From Rhizobium sp. Root1334 (lineage in GTDB: Bacteria > Pseudomonadota > Alphaproteobacteria > Rhizobiales > Rhizobiaceae), in the NCBI RefSeq assembly GCF_001426665.1, contig NZ_LMEY01000001.1, forward strand, positions 62,320-126,319: a stretch of 64,000 nucleotides of DNA, written 5' to 3'. How positions within the stretch are numbered: position 1 is the stretch's first letter; the number at the start of each line of letters is the position of its first letter. The notes beneath the pieces were generated by a model. That model made no database searches. It saw only the letters and a program-made list of their open reading frames with translations, and was not told the origin of the DNA. The position numbers and the translations under genes are program-made. Below are positions 36,663 through 45,767 of this stretch, piece after piece.

Positions 36663-37568
36663 TCACGCTGCCAACGGCCGTTTCCTGCCCGGGATGGTCA
36701 TGGCCATGACGCCGGCGATCACGCAGGCAAGCCCCACCAAGGCTGTGCTGCTGATGCTCTCCCCCAGATAGATGACGCCGATCGCGACCCCGATGGGCAC
36801 GCGCAGATAGGCCTGTGCGGTCGTGCCGACGGAACCAAGCGTGTGCACCAGCCGGAAATAGATGACAAAGGCCAGCGCCGTCGAAAACACCGAGAGGCAC
36901 AGAAGCGCGAGAATGGAGGCTACGGAAGGCGCCAGCGTCCATGGCCGGTCGATGACAAAACTGAGCGGCATCAGGATGAAAGCACCGCAGATCAGCGATC
37001 CCGCCGCAGGCATCATCGGATCGAGAGCCTTGAAGCCGCGGCCGAAGATGGCGGCACCGGCATAGCAGATCGTCGCGGCGACGATCGCAAGCTGGGCCGG
37101 TATTTGTTCACCCGCCCCGTTCAACGCCCCGAGGCCAACGACCAGGGTAATTCCCGCGATACCCGCGACAACGCCAAAAAGCTTGCGTCCCGTCACCGGT
37201 TCGTGACGCGTCAACAGCGCCGTCAGCAGAAAGGCGAAGATCGGTGTGGTCGAATTGAGGATCGCCGCCAGACCGGCATCGACGGTTTTTTCCGCCCAGG
37301 CAATCAGGGTGAAGGGAATCGCGCTGTTCAGGCACGCCTGAAACAGGAACCGGCCCCATGTCGCCCTGTCCTTTGGCAGAGAGAGCCCCCGAAAATGCAG
37401 AACCACCAGCAGCAACAAGCCGGCGATCAGCGTGCGGGTGGCAATCAGCGTGATCGGGGGAATGGTCTCCACACCGATCTTGATGAAAGTGTAGGAAGCA
37501 CCCCAGAGCGTTGCGAGCCCCAGCAGCAGCGCCAGCTCTTTCCTCAGGTTTATCGTGTCCGCAGTCAT
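36663..37568 (-). CDS. EamA-family (DMT) inner-membrane exporter
   Basis: The protein has 301 residues and ten predicted membrane helices arranged as two EamA repeats. The first begins ELALLLGLATLWGASYTFIK and the second contains ICYAGAAIFGRGFK and VIYLGESISSTALVGLACV. DMT exporters carry amino acids, nucleotides or drugs by proton exchange, but the substrate cannot be told from the sequence. A second EamA gene follows upstream on the same strand, 134 bases away, and both are next to a MocR regulator. Confidence 0.88.
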   Translation of the reverse strand: MTADTINLRKELALLLGLATLWGASYTFIKIGVETIPPITLIATRTLIAGLLLLVVLHFRGLSLPKDRATWGRFLFQACLNSAIPFTLIAWAEKTVDAGLAAILNSTTPIFAFLLTALLTRHEPVTGRKLFGVVAGIAGITLVVGLGALNGAGEQIPAQLAIVAATICYAGAAIFGRGFKALDPMMPAAGSLICGAFILMPLSFVIDRPWTLAPSVASILALLCLSVFSTALAFVIYFRLVHTLGSVGTTAQAYLRVPIGVAIGVIYLGESISSTALVGLACVIAGVMAMTIPGRKRPLAA

Positions 37569-37702
37569 GATCGTCTCGCCTCAGAGGAATTGTCAAATTC
37601 CATCCTGTTATAGCGACCGTAACGCCGGAATGCTTCGATGAACACCGAAGTGTAAAAGCTCGTTTGCGGGAACTCAATTAGCCACAGGCAAAGCCATCTT
37701 GT

Positions 37703-38566
37703 TTACCGGGCGAATTTTCGCGCACCGGCGACGCACAGAATGACCGCGACGGTGACCGCCAGCATCATGGAACTCACCGGCTCATGCAAAAGGGTTGCCG
37801 CCAGCGCCAGACCAAAGAACGGCTGCAGCAATTGCAACTGACCGACCGCAGCGATGCCGCCTTGTACAAGGCCACGATACCAGAAGATGAAACCAATCAG
37901 CATGCTGAACAGCGACACATAGGCAAGGCTGAGCCAGGTGGGCAATGCGACATCAGAGAATGTCGGTGGCATAAAGGCAATCGACAGGGCGATCATCACC
38001 GGCAGCGACAGGACGAGCGCCCAGGAGATCACCTGCCAGCCGCCGAGCGTCCGCGACAGTCTCGCCCCTTCGGCATACCCGAGCCCGCAGACGATGATGG
38101 CGGCAAGCATCAGTCCATCGCCTACGGGTGACGACGCGCCGCCCTGCAGCAGAGCAAAACCGGCCACCACTGCACTGCCGAGTACGGAGAATATCCAGAA
38201 GGCCGGCTTCGGTCGCTCGCCACCGCGCAGAACGCCGAAGATCGCCGTCGCCAATGGCAGCAGGCCGACGAAGACGATGGAATGCGCCGAGGTGACATAC
38301 TGCAGCGCCAGTGCCGTCAGCAGCGGAAAGCCGGCGACCACGCCGAGGGCAACCACTATCAGCGAGATGATATCGTTTCGCGACGGCCGCTTCTGCCGGA
38401 AGACGACAAGCAGGCAGAGAGCCAGGACACCGGCAATCGCCGCGCGCGCCACCGTCAGGAATACCGGATCCAACTGCATCACCGCCACGCGGGTCGCGGG
38501 CAGCGAGCCACTGAAGATCACCACGCCGATCAATCCATTGATCCACCCGCTCGCCACCCGGTCCAT
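37703..38566 (-). CDS. EamA-family (DMT) inner-membrane exporter, divergent from MocR regulator
   Basis: The protein has 287 residues with ten predicted membrane helices in two repeats (NGLIGVVIFSGSLPATRVAV near the start; LQPFFGLALAATLLHEPVSS near the end). The ATG at 38566 is preceded by an AAGGAGTG ribosome site, so the open frame up to 38641 was rejected. It is divergent from a GntR/MocR regulator, with an 18-base palindrome between the two starts. This arrangement usually means that the regulator controls the exporter, and MocR proteins bind PLP, so the cargo may be an amine or vitamin B6 compound; that is an inference. Confidence 0.86.
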   Translation of the reverse strand: MDRVASGWINGLIGVVIFSGSLPATRVAVMQLDPVFLTVARAAIAGVLALCLLVVFRQKRPSRNDIISLIVVALGVVAGFPLLTALALQYVTSAHSIVFVGLLPLATAIFGVLRGGERPKPAFWIFSVLGSAVVAGFALLQGGASSPVGDGLMLAAIIVCGLGYAEGARLSRTLGGWQVISWALVLSLPVMIALSIAFMPPTFSDVALPTWLSLAYVSLFSMLIGFIFWYRGLVQGGIAAVGQLQLLQPFFGLALAATLLHEPVSSMMLAVTVAVILCVAGARKFAR

Positions 38567-38629
38567 CCGACACTCCTTCGTTTTCCCCTTATCGGCGGCG
38601 GTGGCTGGCAAAGCCAGCGACACTCCTAT

Positions 38630-38647
38630 ACAGTTTGGCAAAACTGT
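38630..38647. promoter_or_regulatory. 18-bp inverted repeat between EamA and MocR genes, possible operator
   Basis: Two 7-base arms (ACAGTTT and AAACTGT) surround GGCA. The site ends one base before the ATG of the MocR gene and lies 63 bases upstream of the exporter start. Binding there could block MocR transcription and so give autoregulation. No Shine-Dalgarno sequence is visible before the MocR start, so a leaderless or different start is possible. Confidence 0.55.
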
Positions 38648-38648
38648 T

Positions 38649-40067
38649 ATGGTATCGGATCACATACAGATGGCTGACGAAACGAAGAGCGGCACCCGGA
38701 TAGCCATGGTCATCGCCACGATCAGGCAACGTATCGCGGGCCGCAGCCTGACATCAGGCGACAAGCTGCCGTCGATCCGTGCGTTTGCACGGACGTTGCA
38801 GGTCTCCACCTCCACCGTGGTCGAGGCCTATGACCGGCTCGCTGCTGAAGGAGTGATCCAGCCGCGTCCCGGCTCCGGGTATTATGTGGCAAGCCAGGCC
38901 GCCCCGTTTGCCGTGTCCGAAGCCGGGCCGAAGCTGGACCGGGCGGTCGATCCCTTCTGGGTGTCGCGCCAGTCGCTCGATGCAGCCAGCGATGATCTCA
39001 AGCCGGGATGCGGTTGGTTGCCGCCCTCCTGGCTGCCGGACGACGGCATGCGCCGCGCCTTGCGAACCCTGTCGCGCGCCGACGGCCCCTCGCTCGCCGA
39101 CTATGGCACGCCGCTTGGCCTGCCACCGTTGCGCCAACTGATTGCGCGCCGAATGGGCGATCACGGCATCGACGCCTCGCCGGGCCAGATCATGCTGACG
39201 GAATCGGGAACCCAGGCGCTGGATCTCCTGTGCCGGTTTCTGCTCGAGCCGGGTGATACCGTCTTGATTGACGATCCCTGCTATTTCAATTTTCATGCGC
39301 TGCTGCGTGCCCATCGCGCCCGCATCGTCAGCGTTGCCTACACGCCCACAGGCCCGGATATCGAGCAATTCGCGAGGGTGCTGCAGGAGCACAAGCCGCG
39401 GCTCTACATCACCAATTCCGCCATTCACAACCCGACCGGGGCGACGCTGTCGCCGGTGACGGCGCACCGGGTGCTCAAACTCGCCGAACAGGCAGGGTTG
39501 ACCATCATCGAGGACGATATCTTCGCCGATTTCGAGCATGTGGCCGCCCCAAGGCTGGCTGCCTTCGACGGGCTTGAACGCGTCATCCATATCGGCAGCT
39601 TTTCCAAGACGCTGTCGGCATCGGCGCGCTGCGGCTTCATCGCCACCCGCCCGGACTGGATCGAAGGACTGATCGACCTGAAGATCGCCACCACATTCGG
39701 CGGTGGCCCCCTGACCGCCGAACTGGTGCTGAATGTGCTGCGCGACGGCAGCTACCGGAAACACATGGAGGGGCTGCGCCTGCGCCTTTCCCGCGCCATG
39801 GCTGACGTCTGCGCCCGGTTGAAGAACCTTGGGCTCGTCCCGTGGATCGAGCCGCAGGCCGGGATGTTTCTATGGTGCCAGTTGCCGGATGGCCTTGATG
39901 CGGCAGAGATCGCCCGCGAAGCGCTGGCCGGCAACATCGTCCTTGCCCCCGGCAACGTCTTCAGCCTGTCGCAGTCGGCCACCAGCTTTCTGCGGTTCAA
40001 TGTCTCCCAGTGCCAGGACGGCCGCATTTTTGAGGTCCTGCGAAAGGCAATCGCGCGGCAGCGCTAA
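38649..40067 (+). CDS. MocR-type GntR regulator with aminotransferase domain
   Basis: The protein has 472 residues. The N-terminal winged helix is GntR-like (RIAMVIATIRQRIAGRSLTS, then LPSIRAFARTLQVSTSTVVE). The C-terminal fold-type-I aminotransferase domain carries the PLP lysine in IGSFSKTLSASARCGF, along with NPTGATLSPVT and DDIFADF. These proteins use PLP as ligand rather than as a metabolic enzyme in most cases. An open frame goes back to 37938, but that upstream part is antisense to the EamA gene and reads as shadow sequence. The in-frame ATG at 38670 is an alternative start. Confidence 0.88.
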   Translation: MVSDHIQMADETKSGTRIAMVIATIRQRIAGRSLTSGDKLPSIRAFARTLQVSTSTVVEAYDRLAAEGVIQPRPGSGYYVASQAAPFAVSEAGPKLDRAVDPFWVSRQSLDAASDDLKPGCGWLPPSWLPDDGMRRALRTLSRADGPSLADYGTPLGLPPLRQLIARRMGDHGIDASPGQIMLTESGTQALDLLCRFLLEPGDTVLIDDPCYFNFHALLRAHRARIVSVAYTPTGPDIEQFARVLQEHKPRLYITNSAIHNPTGATLSPVTAHRVLKLAEQAGLTIIEDDIFADFEHVAAPRLAAFDGLERVIHIGSFSKTLSASARCGFIATRPDWIEGLIDLKIATTFGGGPLTAELVLNVLRDGSYRKHMEGLRLRLSRAMADVCARLKNLGLVPWIEPQAGMFLWCQLPDGLDAAEIAREALAGNIVLAPGNVFSLSQSATSFLRFNVSQCQDGRIFEVLRKAIARQR

Positions 40068-40084
40068 CCGGCCACCCGCAAATC

Positions 40085-41302
40085 TCAGGCGTCCTGCGAT
40101 TGTGCGGCGGGCAGCTCCTCCTCGTCCGCGGCGGTTTTCTCTGTGCCGAAAATTTGGCGCGGAAAAAGCGGAACAATCAGCACCGGCAACAGCACCAGAA
40201 GATAGAAGAATGCCAACGGGCCGAAATGCTCCGCCATCAGTCCGGCGAGCACCGGTCCGGCGATGATTGCAAGCGACAGAACGAAAAACACCGTTCCCGC
40301 TCCCACCGACGGCCGGTCCCGGAAGAGCGATATGCCCCAGACGAGGAACCCGTTTCCCGGGGCGATGGACGAGACGCCGAACAGAATGGCTGACGTGAAC
40401 ACGGCAGCCGGATTGCCTGGCGCCACGGTAAGCAGCAAGTAGGATAGGCCGCAGACAGGCATGCTGATCGCAAGCAAGCCCCGGACACCAAACCGCCGCA
40501 CCGCCTCCCCCGTGAACATCGCCGGCAGTCCGGCGACACCGAGCAGAACCCAGAAGAGCCGGTCGGCCGGGAAGGACATGCCGCCGGTCGAGACGATGAG
40601 GTCGACGGCGAAGGTCAGATAGGTGCTCAGAAGCAATCCATAGACAAAAAGCGACAGATAGAGCGGCAGACATATGGCGCGCAAAAATAGCCCCGGACGG
40701 AGAGGCAACCTTGCCTGCCCCCCTTCTCGGTGCAGCCGGTCCTCGGGAAGAAGCCAAGCCTGCCACAGCGTCACGGCGAGGCCAATGACGCCCATGGCGA
40801 TCCAGACCTGCTGCCAGGACGATTGCAGCCAGTAGGCCGCCAATCCGGTGACAATCAGGCCGGGTGCCGCGCCAGCGTTGACCGCCGCAATGGCCCGCGT
40901 CTTCCATCGCGCCGACAGCCAGGCTTCGATTGCCTCGAACATCGCAGGCGACAGGATGCCACCACCGATCCCGGCAAGGACGATGCCACCAGCCGCGACT
41001 TCAAAGCGTGTCGCAAGACCGGTTAGCAGCAGGCCGCAGGTGGTGATCAGGCCCGCCGCGACAATCACGGTCCGCGGCCGGAAATAGATGGCGCTCGCCG
41101 AAGCAATGACGGTTGCCAGAAGATAGACGGCGGTATTGAGGCTTGCGATCAGGGCAAGATCGACAGTGCCAACATCGAAGTCCGTGCGAATGGACGGCAG
41201 GAAGAGGCCATAGGCATATCGCCCCATGCCATAGGTAACGCTGACCATGGCCACACAGCCGGCGATGAAGGGGAATGAAAATCCGTCCGGTGCGCGCTGC
41301 AT
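40085..41302 (-). CDS. MFS transporter of the YbfB/YjiJ type
   Basis: The protein has 405 residues and about twelve membrane helices. The N-terminus contains GMGRYAYGLFLPSIRTDF, a block typical of YbfB/YjiJ-like members, and the first-loop region holds basic residues (YFRPRTVIVAAG). A cytoplasmic central loop (PEDRLHREGGQARLPLRPG) separates two bundles of six helices. The substrate is unknown. It is divergent from a LysR regulator 119 bases away, which is the likely controller. Confidence 0.85.
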   Translation of the reverse strand: MQRAPDGFSFPFIAGCVAMVSVTYGMGRYAYGLFLPSIRTDFDVGTVDLALIASLNTAVYLLATVIASASAIYFRPRTVIVAAGLITTCGLLLTGLATRFEVAAGGIVLAGIGGGILSPAMFEAIEAWLSARWKTRAIAAVNAGAAPGLIVTGLAAYWLQSSWQQVWIAMGVIGLAVTLWQAWLLPEDRLHREGGQARLPLRPGLFLRAICLPLYLSLFVYGLLLSTYLTFAVDLIVSTGGMSFPADRLFWVLLGVAGLPAMFTGEAVRRFGVRGLLAISMPVCGLSYLLLTVAPGNPAAVFTSAILFGVSSIAPGNGFLVWGISLFRDRPSVGAGTVFFVLSLAIIAGPVLAGLMAEHFGPLAFFYLLVLLPVLIVPLFPRQIFGTEKTAADEEELPAAQSQDA

Positions 41303-41421
41303 GCCCTGTCTTTCAAATCCATTTTGCCGTGATGGCTTGCAGTGGGATATTCAGCATTGTTTCGCTTCGTGAAAGCGCATAATTCTATCCGTAACTGTTA
41401 GTTTTATTTGAAGCTCCGCTC

Positions 41422-42336
41422 ATGGTTCGACACATTCCCGGAACGCGCTCGCTGCAGGTGCTCGAACTGGCCGGGCGGCATCTCAACTTCACCCGTGCCA
41501 GCGAGGAATTAAAGCTCACGCCCGCGGCCGTCAGCCACCAAATCAAGGAACTCGAGGCGCAGCTTGGCGTGACGCTGTTCGTCCGCAAGGGACGGTCGCT
41601 GGAACTTACCCGGGCCGGAGAAATCCTCTGCGAAGCCGCCTCCGACGCGCTGGCAAGCCTTAGAAGTGCTGCCAGCCAGGCCCGGAAAAGCCAGGAGCAG
41701 CACAAATTCCGCCTCAACGTCACAGCACCGACCTCGATTGCGGCGAAGTGGCTGGTGCCGCGGCTGGATCGGTTCGCAGCGAAGGAACCCAACGCCGAAG
41801 TCCGCCTCAACGTCACCTGCGACGTGCAGGATTTCGACCGGGACGAGGTCGATGTGGCGATACGCTTCGGACCCGGCGTCTATCCCGGCCTGCAGGCCGG
41901 CCGGCTGTTCGAGCACGTCATCTTTCCGGTCTGCAGTCCCGCACTGCTGCAGCGCGGCGCGGCCGTCTCAACGCCTGAGGATATTCTCCGCTATCCGTTG
42001 ATCCACCAGTCCTGGAGCGGACAGGGCGTCGTCTGGCCAGACTGGGGCATGTGGATGCTGGCGGCAGGCGTCGATGGTTTCGATCCGCAACCGGGTTTGC
42101 TCTACAAGGATACCCATCTTGCCCTTCAGGCGGCGATCGACGGCCGGGGCATAGCGCTTGGCGACGAGGCGCTGGTGGCGGACGATCTTGCTGCGGGCCG
42201 GCTGGTGCGTCCGTTCGCCTTGTCGATTGCAGGACCGCCCGGCTTTGCCTATTTCGTCCTCTCGCCTCTGAAAGCGAGCCCGCTGGCCGCAAGCTTTCGA
42301 AGTTGGCTGCATGTGGAGGCGGGCCGCACCGCCTGA
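41422..42336 (+). CDS. LysR-family regulator (GcvA-like)
   Basis: The protein has 304 residues. The N-terminal winged helix-turn-helix reads LQVLELAGRHLNFTRASEEL, with KLTPAAVSHQIKELEAQLG as the recognition part. The LysR substrate-binding domain follows (FRLNVTAPTSIAAKWLVPRL, IHQSWSGQGVVWPDWGMW). The WPDW and IALGDEALVADDL blocks resemble the GcvA group. It is divergent from an MFS transporter and probably controls it. Confidence 0.9.
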   Translation: MVRHIPGTRSLQVLELAGRHLNFTRASEELKLTPAAVSHQIKELEAQLGVTLFVRKGRSLELTRAGEILCEAASDALASLRSAASQARKSQEQHKFRLNVTAPTSIAAKWLVPRLDRFAAKEPNAEVRLNVTCDVQDFDRDEVDVAIRFGPGVYPGLQAGRLFEHVIFPVCSPALLQRGAAVSTPEDILRYPLIHQSWSGQGVVWPDWGMWMLAAGVDGFDPQPGLLYKDTHLALQAAIDGRGIALGDEALVADDLAAGRLVRPFALSIAGPPGFAYFVLSPLKASPLAASFRSWLHVEAGRTA

Positions 42337-42393
42337 ACCGGCATCCACAAGCAAACACTAAAATTTTACCAAAACCTTTAAGTCACCGTTCAA

Positions 42394-42636
42394 ATGGAGG
42401 CTTTAACTTTCCGTTCCATGAAACACGAATCGCAAAATGCCTTCCGGTTCCGGCGCGTCAAATGGGGCGATCCCAGGCACGCGATGAATGCGCTGCGCAA
42501 CAAGGAGCCGGTTTTCATCGAGGAGGAACCGGCGTCAAACCGCCTGTTCTGGACCCTCGTCGTGCTTCTGGTGATTGCGGTGTTCGTCAGCATCGTCATC
42601 TTCGGCAGCCATCGCAACCTGCCGTTTTGGAACTGA
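42394..42636 (+). CDS. Small single-span membrane protein of unknown function
   Basis: The protein has 80 residues (or 72 from the in-frame ATG at 42418). It has a basic N-terminal part (FRFRRVKWGDPRHAMNALRN) and one membrane helix near residues 52-71 (LFWTLVVLLVIAVFVSIVIF). GGAGG at 42396-42400 would be a ribosome site for 42418 only with a rather long spacing of 17 bases, so the start is uncertain. No known family was recognised, and it is not clearly linked to its neighbours. Confidence 0.6.
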   Translation: MEALTFRSMKHESQNAFRFRRVKWGDPRHAMNALRNKEPVFIEEEPASNRLFWTLVVLLVIAVFVSIVIFGSHRNLPFWN

Positions 42637-42642
42637 CGCGCC

Positions 42643-43485
42643 CTATCCCAACTCGAAAGTGGTAATTCCGTAGATCTGACCGAGCGGCAGGTCCGGCGCA
42701 GGGCCGCGATACATCCGCGCCGTTTCGAAGACCGGCTTTAGATTGTAGCGATCACACAGCGCGCGGGCGGCCGCGTTCGGCTCGGGAATATCCAGATAAA
42801 CCTGGCCACCGCCGACACTGGTCACCAGCTTGCGGAAAATCAGATCGGCGTTCGTTTCGCTGTCGGCAAACAGCGGACCGATCTTGTGACCCTCGCGGCA
42901 GGCGCGAATCGTCCCGTAACCAACGACTTCGGAATTGCGCAGGAGAGCAAAGCTTTCGCGCGTATCCATGGCTTTCAGCCATTCGCGCAGGAACGCATCT
43001 CTGCGCACCGGATTGAACCGCGCGTCATAATCGGCCAGCATCGGCACAAGGACGGGCGAGACAGAAACCAGTTCCGTGCCGGGCGGCTCGGTGCAGACAA
43101 CCTCGCCGCCGTAGCGGAAATTGGCATGAGCATAGGCAAACCCGGACTTGCGGTAATTGTCCTGCTGGGCCACCACCCCATCCAGCCCCACCGTTCGGCT
43201 GCCTGCCTCCGAAAGCGCCCTTTGCCATAGCGCCAGACCGATCCCCTGCCCGCGATAATCGGGATGGGCCATGTAAAAACCCAGAAAGGCATAGGTTTCG
43301 TCGTAGCGCACCAGCGACAGTGCCGCAGCCATGGTGCCATCCTCTTCGGCAATCCAGTAGCCGTCCGGATCCGCCGCCCAAAACGCCGGCGCATCGTCGA
43401 AACCGGGGTTCCAGCCCTCCGTCGCAGCCCAGTCTATCAGGATATCGAGATCGGCGCGGCTGGCTTTTCGAATGATCGGGGACAT
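42643..43485 (-). CDS. GNAT family N-acetyltransferase (two-domain)
   Basis: The protein has 280 residues with an N-terminal GNAT domain (MSPIIRKASRADLDILIDWA, then the acetyl-CoA loop YRGQGIGLALWQRAL near residue 90). The second half resembles the Acetyltransf_18-type C-terminal domain (LLRNSEVVGYGTIRACREGH). The start with an AGGAG ribosome site at 43485 was chosen over 43518. The substrate is not known. It ends 6 bases from the stop of the small membrane protein gene on the other strand. Confidence 0.85.
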   Translation of the reverse strand: MSPIIRKASRADLDILIDWAATEGWNPGFDDAPAFWAADPDGYWIAEEDGTMAAALSLVRYDETYAFLGFYMAHPDYRGQGIGLALWQRALSEAGSRTVGLDGVVAQQDNYRKSGFAYAHANFRYGGEVVCTEPPGTELVSVSPVLVPMLADYDARFNPVRRDAFLREWLKAMDTRESFALLRNSEVVGYGTIRACREGHKIGPLFADSETNADLIFRKLVTSVGGGQVYLDIPEPNAAARALCDRYNLKPVFETARMYRGPAPDLPLGQIYGITTFELG

Positions 43486-43661
43486 GGCGACTCCTGTTTC
43501 AAAATGCAGACTACCCAAATAGCGCAGCTTGGCTATTGTCCACCACCGGCAAAGACGATTGTCTGCAAGTCATCGTTTACAGACTGCGACAGCCGCTTGC
43601 CCGGAACCGTCTTTCTGCTACAAAGCCCACCATAAAAGTCATACAAATCGAGCGACACATC

Positions 43662-44588
43662 ATGAGCCCCATTCATATCTCGATCGTTGGCGTCGGCAAG
43701 ATCGTCCGCGACCAACACCTTCCCTCCATCGCCAAGAATGCCGACTACAAGCTGATCGCCGCCGCCAGCCGCCATGGCGTCGTCGATGGCATCGACAATT
43801 TCAAGTCGATCGAGGCGATGCTCGACGCGGTTCCGGCCATCGATGCCGTCTCGCTCTGCATGCCGCCGCAGTTTCGGTATGCCGCCGCCCGTACGGCACT
43901 CGAAGCAGGAAAGCACGTCTTCCTCGAAAAGCCGCCAGGTGCGACCCTGAGCGAAGTCGCCGACCTTCAAGCGCTTGCGGATTCGAAAGGCCTGTCGCTG
44001 TTTGCCAGCTGGCACTCGCGTTATGCGCCCGCTGTCGAGGCAGCCAAGGCCTTCCTGGCTTCAACGAAGATCAACGATGTCAAGGTGATCTGGAAGGAAG
44101 ACGTGCGCCACTGGCATCCGAACCAGGACTGGATCTGGGCCGCCGGCGGTCTCGGCGTCTTCGACCCGGGCATCAACGCCCTGTCGATCGTCACCCATAT
44201 CCTGCCGAACCCGCTGTTCATCACCTCGGCAACGCTGGAATTCCCGGAAAACCGCGATGCGCCGATCGCTGCCTCGATCGTCTTCAGCGACGCCAACAAC
44301 CTGCCGGTCTCGGCAGAATTCGACTGGCGCCAGACCGGCCATCAGAGCTGGGACATCGTCGCCGAAACCGATGCCGGCATGATGGTTCTCTCCGAAGGCG
44401 GCGCAAAACTGTCGATCGACGGCAAGCTGGTGCATGACGAACCGGAGCAGGAATACCCAGCGCTTTACGCCCGCTTCGCCGAAATCATCAAGGCGAAGAC
44501 GTCGGACGTCGATCTCTCCCCGCTCCGCCACGTCGCCGACGCCTTCATGCTCGGACGGCGCAAATTCGTCGACGCGTTTTTCGATTGA
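43662..44588 (+). CDS. gal: D-galactose 1-dehydrogenase (Gfo/Idh/MocA family)
   Basis: The protein has 308 residues and oxidises D-galactose (and possibly L-arabinose or D-fucose) to the lactone with NAD(P)+. The NAD-binding start is ISIVGVGKIVRDQHLPSIA. The catalytic lysine lies in KHVFLEKPPGATLSE, and WKEDVRHWHPNQDWIW plus FDPGINALS agree closely with known bacterial galactose dehydrogenases. ATG 43662 was chosen; the open frame to 43536 reaches into the upstream gap. It is probably expressed alone, and no De Ley-Doudoroff pathway partners are present in the window. Confidence 0.85.
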   Translation: MSPIHISIVGVGKIVRDQHLPSIAKNADYKLIAAASRHGVVDGIDNFKSIEAMLDAVPAIDAVSLCMPPQFRYAAARTALEAGKHVFLEKPPGATLSEVADLQALADSKGLSLFASWHSRYAPAVEAAKAFLASTKINDVKVIWKEDVRHWHPNQDWIWAAGGLGVFDPGINALSIVTHILPNPLFITSATLEFPENRDAPIAASIVFSDANNLPVSAEFDWRQTGHQSWDIVAETDAGMMVLSEGGAKLSIDGKLVHDEPEQEYPALYARFAEIIKAKTSDVDLSPLRHVADAFMLGRRKFVDAFFD

Positions 44589-44858
44589 GTCTTCAGTCTG
44601 CCTCCAACATCAAAGGGGCCGTGAAGCGATCCGCGGCCTCTAACTGAATGTGGAACCAACGCATATTTTGAGATCGAACCGCTTGCAGCACAAACATTCA
44701 GCTGCCGCCGGATGCCCATTTTGCAACAACGGCACGATGTCCGCTTTCGGCCCTGAGCGGACACCGGGGAGTTCGGCATCGCAATTGCAGAGTTAGGCCG
44801 CAATGCCCCGCGGCCTAACTTGTTGTTGATGGTATGTTCAGCAATCCTCGCCTATAGC
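44589..44858. other. Non-coding DNA with hairpins at the edge of an accessory islet
   Basis: This 270-base gap holds no convincing gene. Three hairpins are present: an imperfect one just after the galactose dehydrogenase stop (44614-44641), one at 44738-44763 (TGTCCGCT / AGCGGACA), and a strong one at 44791-44820 (AGTTAGGCCGC / GCGGCCTAACT, 8-base loop). The sequence around 44730-44765 looks like a repeated intergenic element known from other Rhizobiales, but I cannot confirm this without a search. Confidence 0.5.
44791..44820. terminator. Strong hairpin, possible terminator
   Basis: An 11-bp perfect stem (AGTTAGGCCGC / GCGGCCTAACT) with an 8-base loop lies downstream of the stop of the MBL-fold gene on the minus strand. 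There is no clear T-run, so termination is plausible but not certain. Confidence 0.45.
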
Positions 44859-45752
44859 TCAGACGGTTAGGGTTTCCCCGTCGGCTGGGATGAGCAGGCT
44901 TCCCGCGAAACCGCGTCTGTCGGCAAAATCTTTCAGATCAGCACGGCTGAGGATGCAATGGTTGATCGCCTCCATGTGCGTCGCGACGATCTTGGCTGCC
45001 GGGGCGGCCTTATGGACGGCCAAGACGTCTTCGCGTCCCATTATGATCGGGTCCAACCCGAGCACGACGGCGTTGCCCGTGTTGAGGATGATCACATCTG
45101 GCTTGTGCTGGGCCATACTGCTTGCGACGAAGCTGTTCCAAACGGTATCGCCTGCGAGATAGATCGTCTTCTGATCTGGATGGCTGAACACGACGCCGCA
45201 GACCTTTCCGAGGACCTCACCTGCAACAGCAAGTGTTGCATCCGAGCCGTGCTGACCTTCAGTCTTTGTCAGTTTCACGCCCTTGAACTCCGACGTGCCC
45301 GAAAGCACACGGACATCGCTGAAACCATCCTTCCTGATCAGCGCGGCATCCGTATCGTTCTGGGCGTAGATGGGCAGAGACTTTGGCAGTTTCGATTTCG
45401 CCGCTTCGTCCCAGTGATCGGGATGTAGATGGGTGACGATGGCTGCGTCGACATCGATGATCCTGTCTATGGGCATCGGCAGTTCGACGAGCGGGTTGCG
45501 AAGCTGGCTATGGGCCGTTCCAGGAAAACCCGGAAACGCGCCCTTGTCGGATAACATCGGGTCGACGAGGAACCGTGCTCCACCGTATTCGACGAGAAGG
45601 GTCGCGTTGCGGACCTGGGTGATTTTCGCGTTGCCGCCTTTGGTCGCGGTCTCGGCCAGGGAGAGAGAGGGCGATATCAACGACGAGGCAAGGGCCGCGC
45701 CGCCGATCATCAGCGTATGTCGTCGTGTTACGGAGTTCGTTTTGATATTCAT
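44859..45752 (-). CDS. Exported MBL-fold metallo-hydrolase with Tat-like signal
   Basis: The protein has 297 residues. The N-terminus contains RRHTLMIGGAALASSLISPS, a twin-arginine-type signal, so export of a folded protein is likely. The metal-binding motif is THLHPDHWDEA near residue 110, with another histidine in TEGQHGSD, an aspartate in IYLAGDTVW and a late His in ATHMEAINH. These fit a UlaG/RomA-like member of the metallo-beta-lactamase fold. The substrate is unknown. It lies 15 bases downstream of the isochorismatase-like gene on the same strand, so they probably share a transcript. Confidence 0.82.
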   Translation of the reverse strand: MNIKTNSVTRRHTLMIGGAALASSLISPSLSLAETATKGGNAKITQVRNATLLVEYGGARFLVDPMLSDKGAFPGFPGTAHSQLRNPLVELPMPIDRIIDVDAAIVTHLHPDHWDEAAKSKLPKSLPIYAQNDTDAALIRKDGFSDVRVLSGTSEFKGVKLTKTEGQHGSDATLAVAGEVLGKVCGVVFSHPDQKTIYLAGDTVWNSFVASSMAQHKPDVIILNTGNAVVLGLDPIIMGREDVLAVHKAAPAAKIVATHMEAINHCILSRADLKDFADRRGFAGSLLIPADGETLTV

Positions 45753-45767
45753 GACAGGCTCTTTCGA

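Noticed and set aside
37938-38648. N-terminal extension of the MocR frame by 237 codons.
   Set aside because: It is antisense to the EamA gene, and the GntR domain starts right after 38649.
44850-44870. tRNA-like stretch resembling a 5' acceptor and D-arm (GCCTATAGCTCAGACGGTTAG).
   Set aside because: Most of it lies inside the 3' end of the MBL-fold coding sequence, and no anticodon arm or TpsiC sequence follows. Likely chance, although a tRNA-fragment attachment site cannot be fully excluded.
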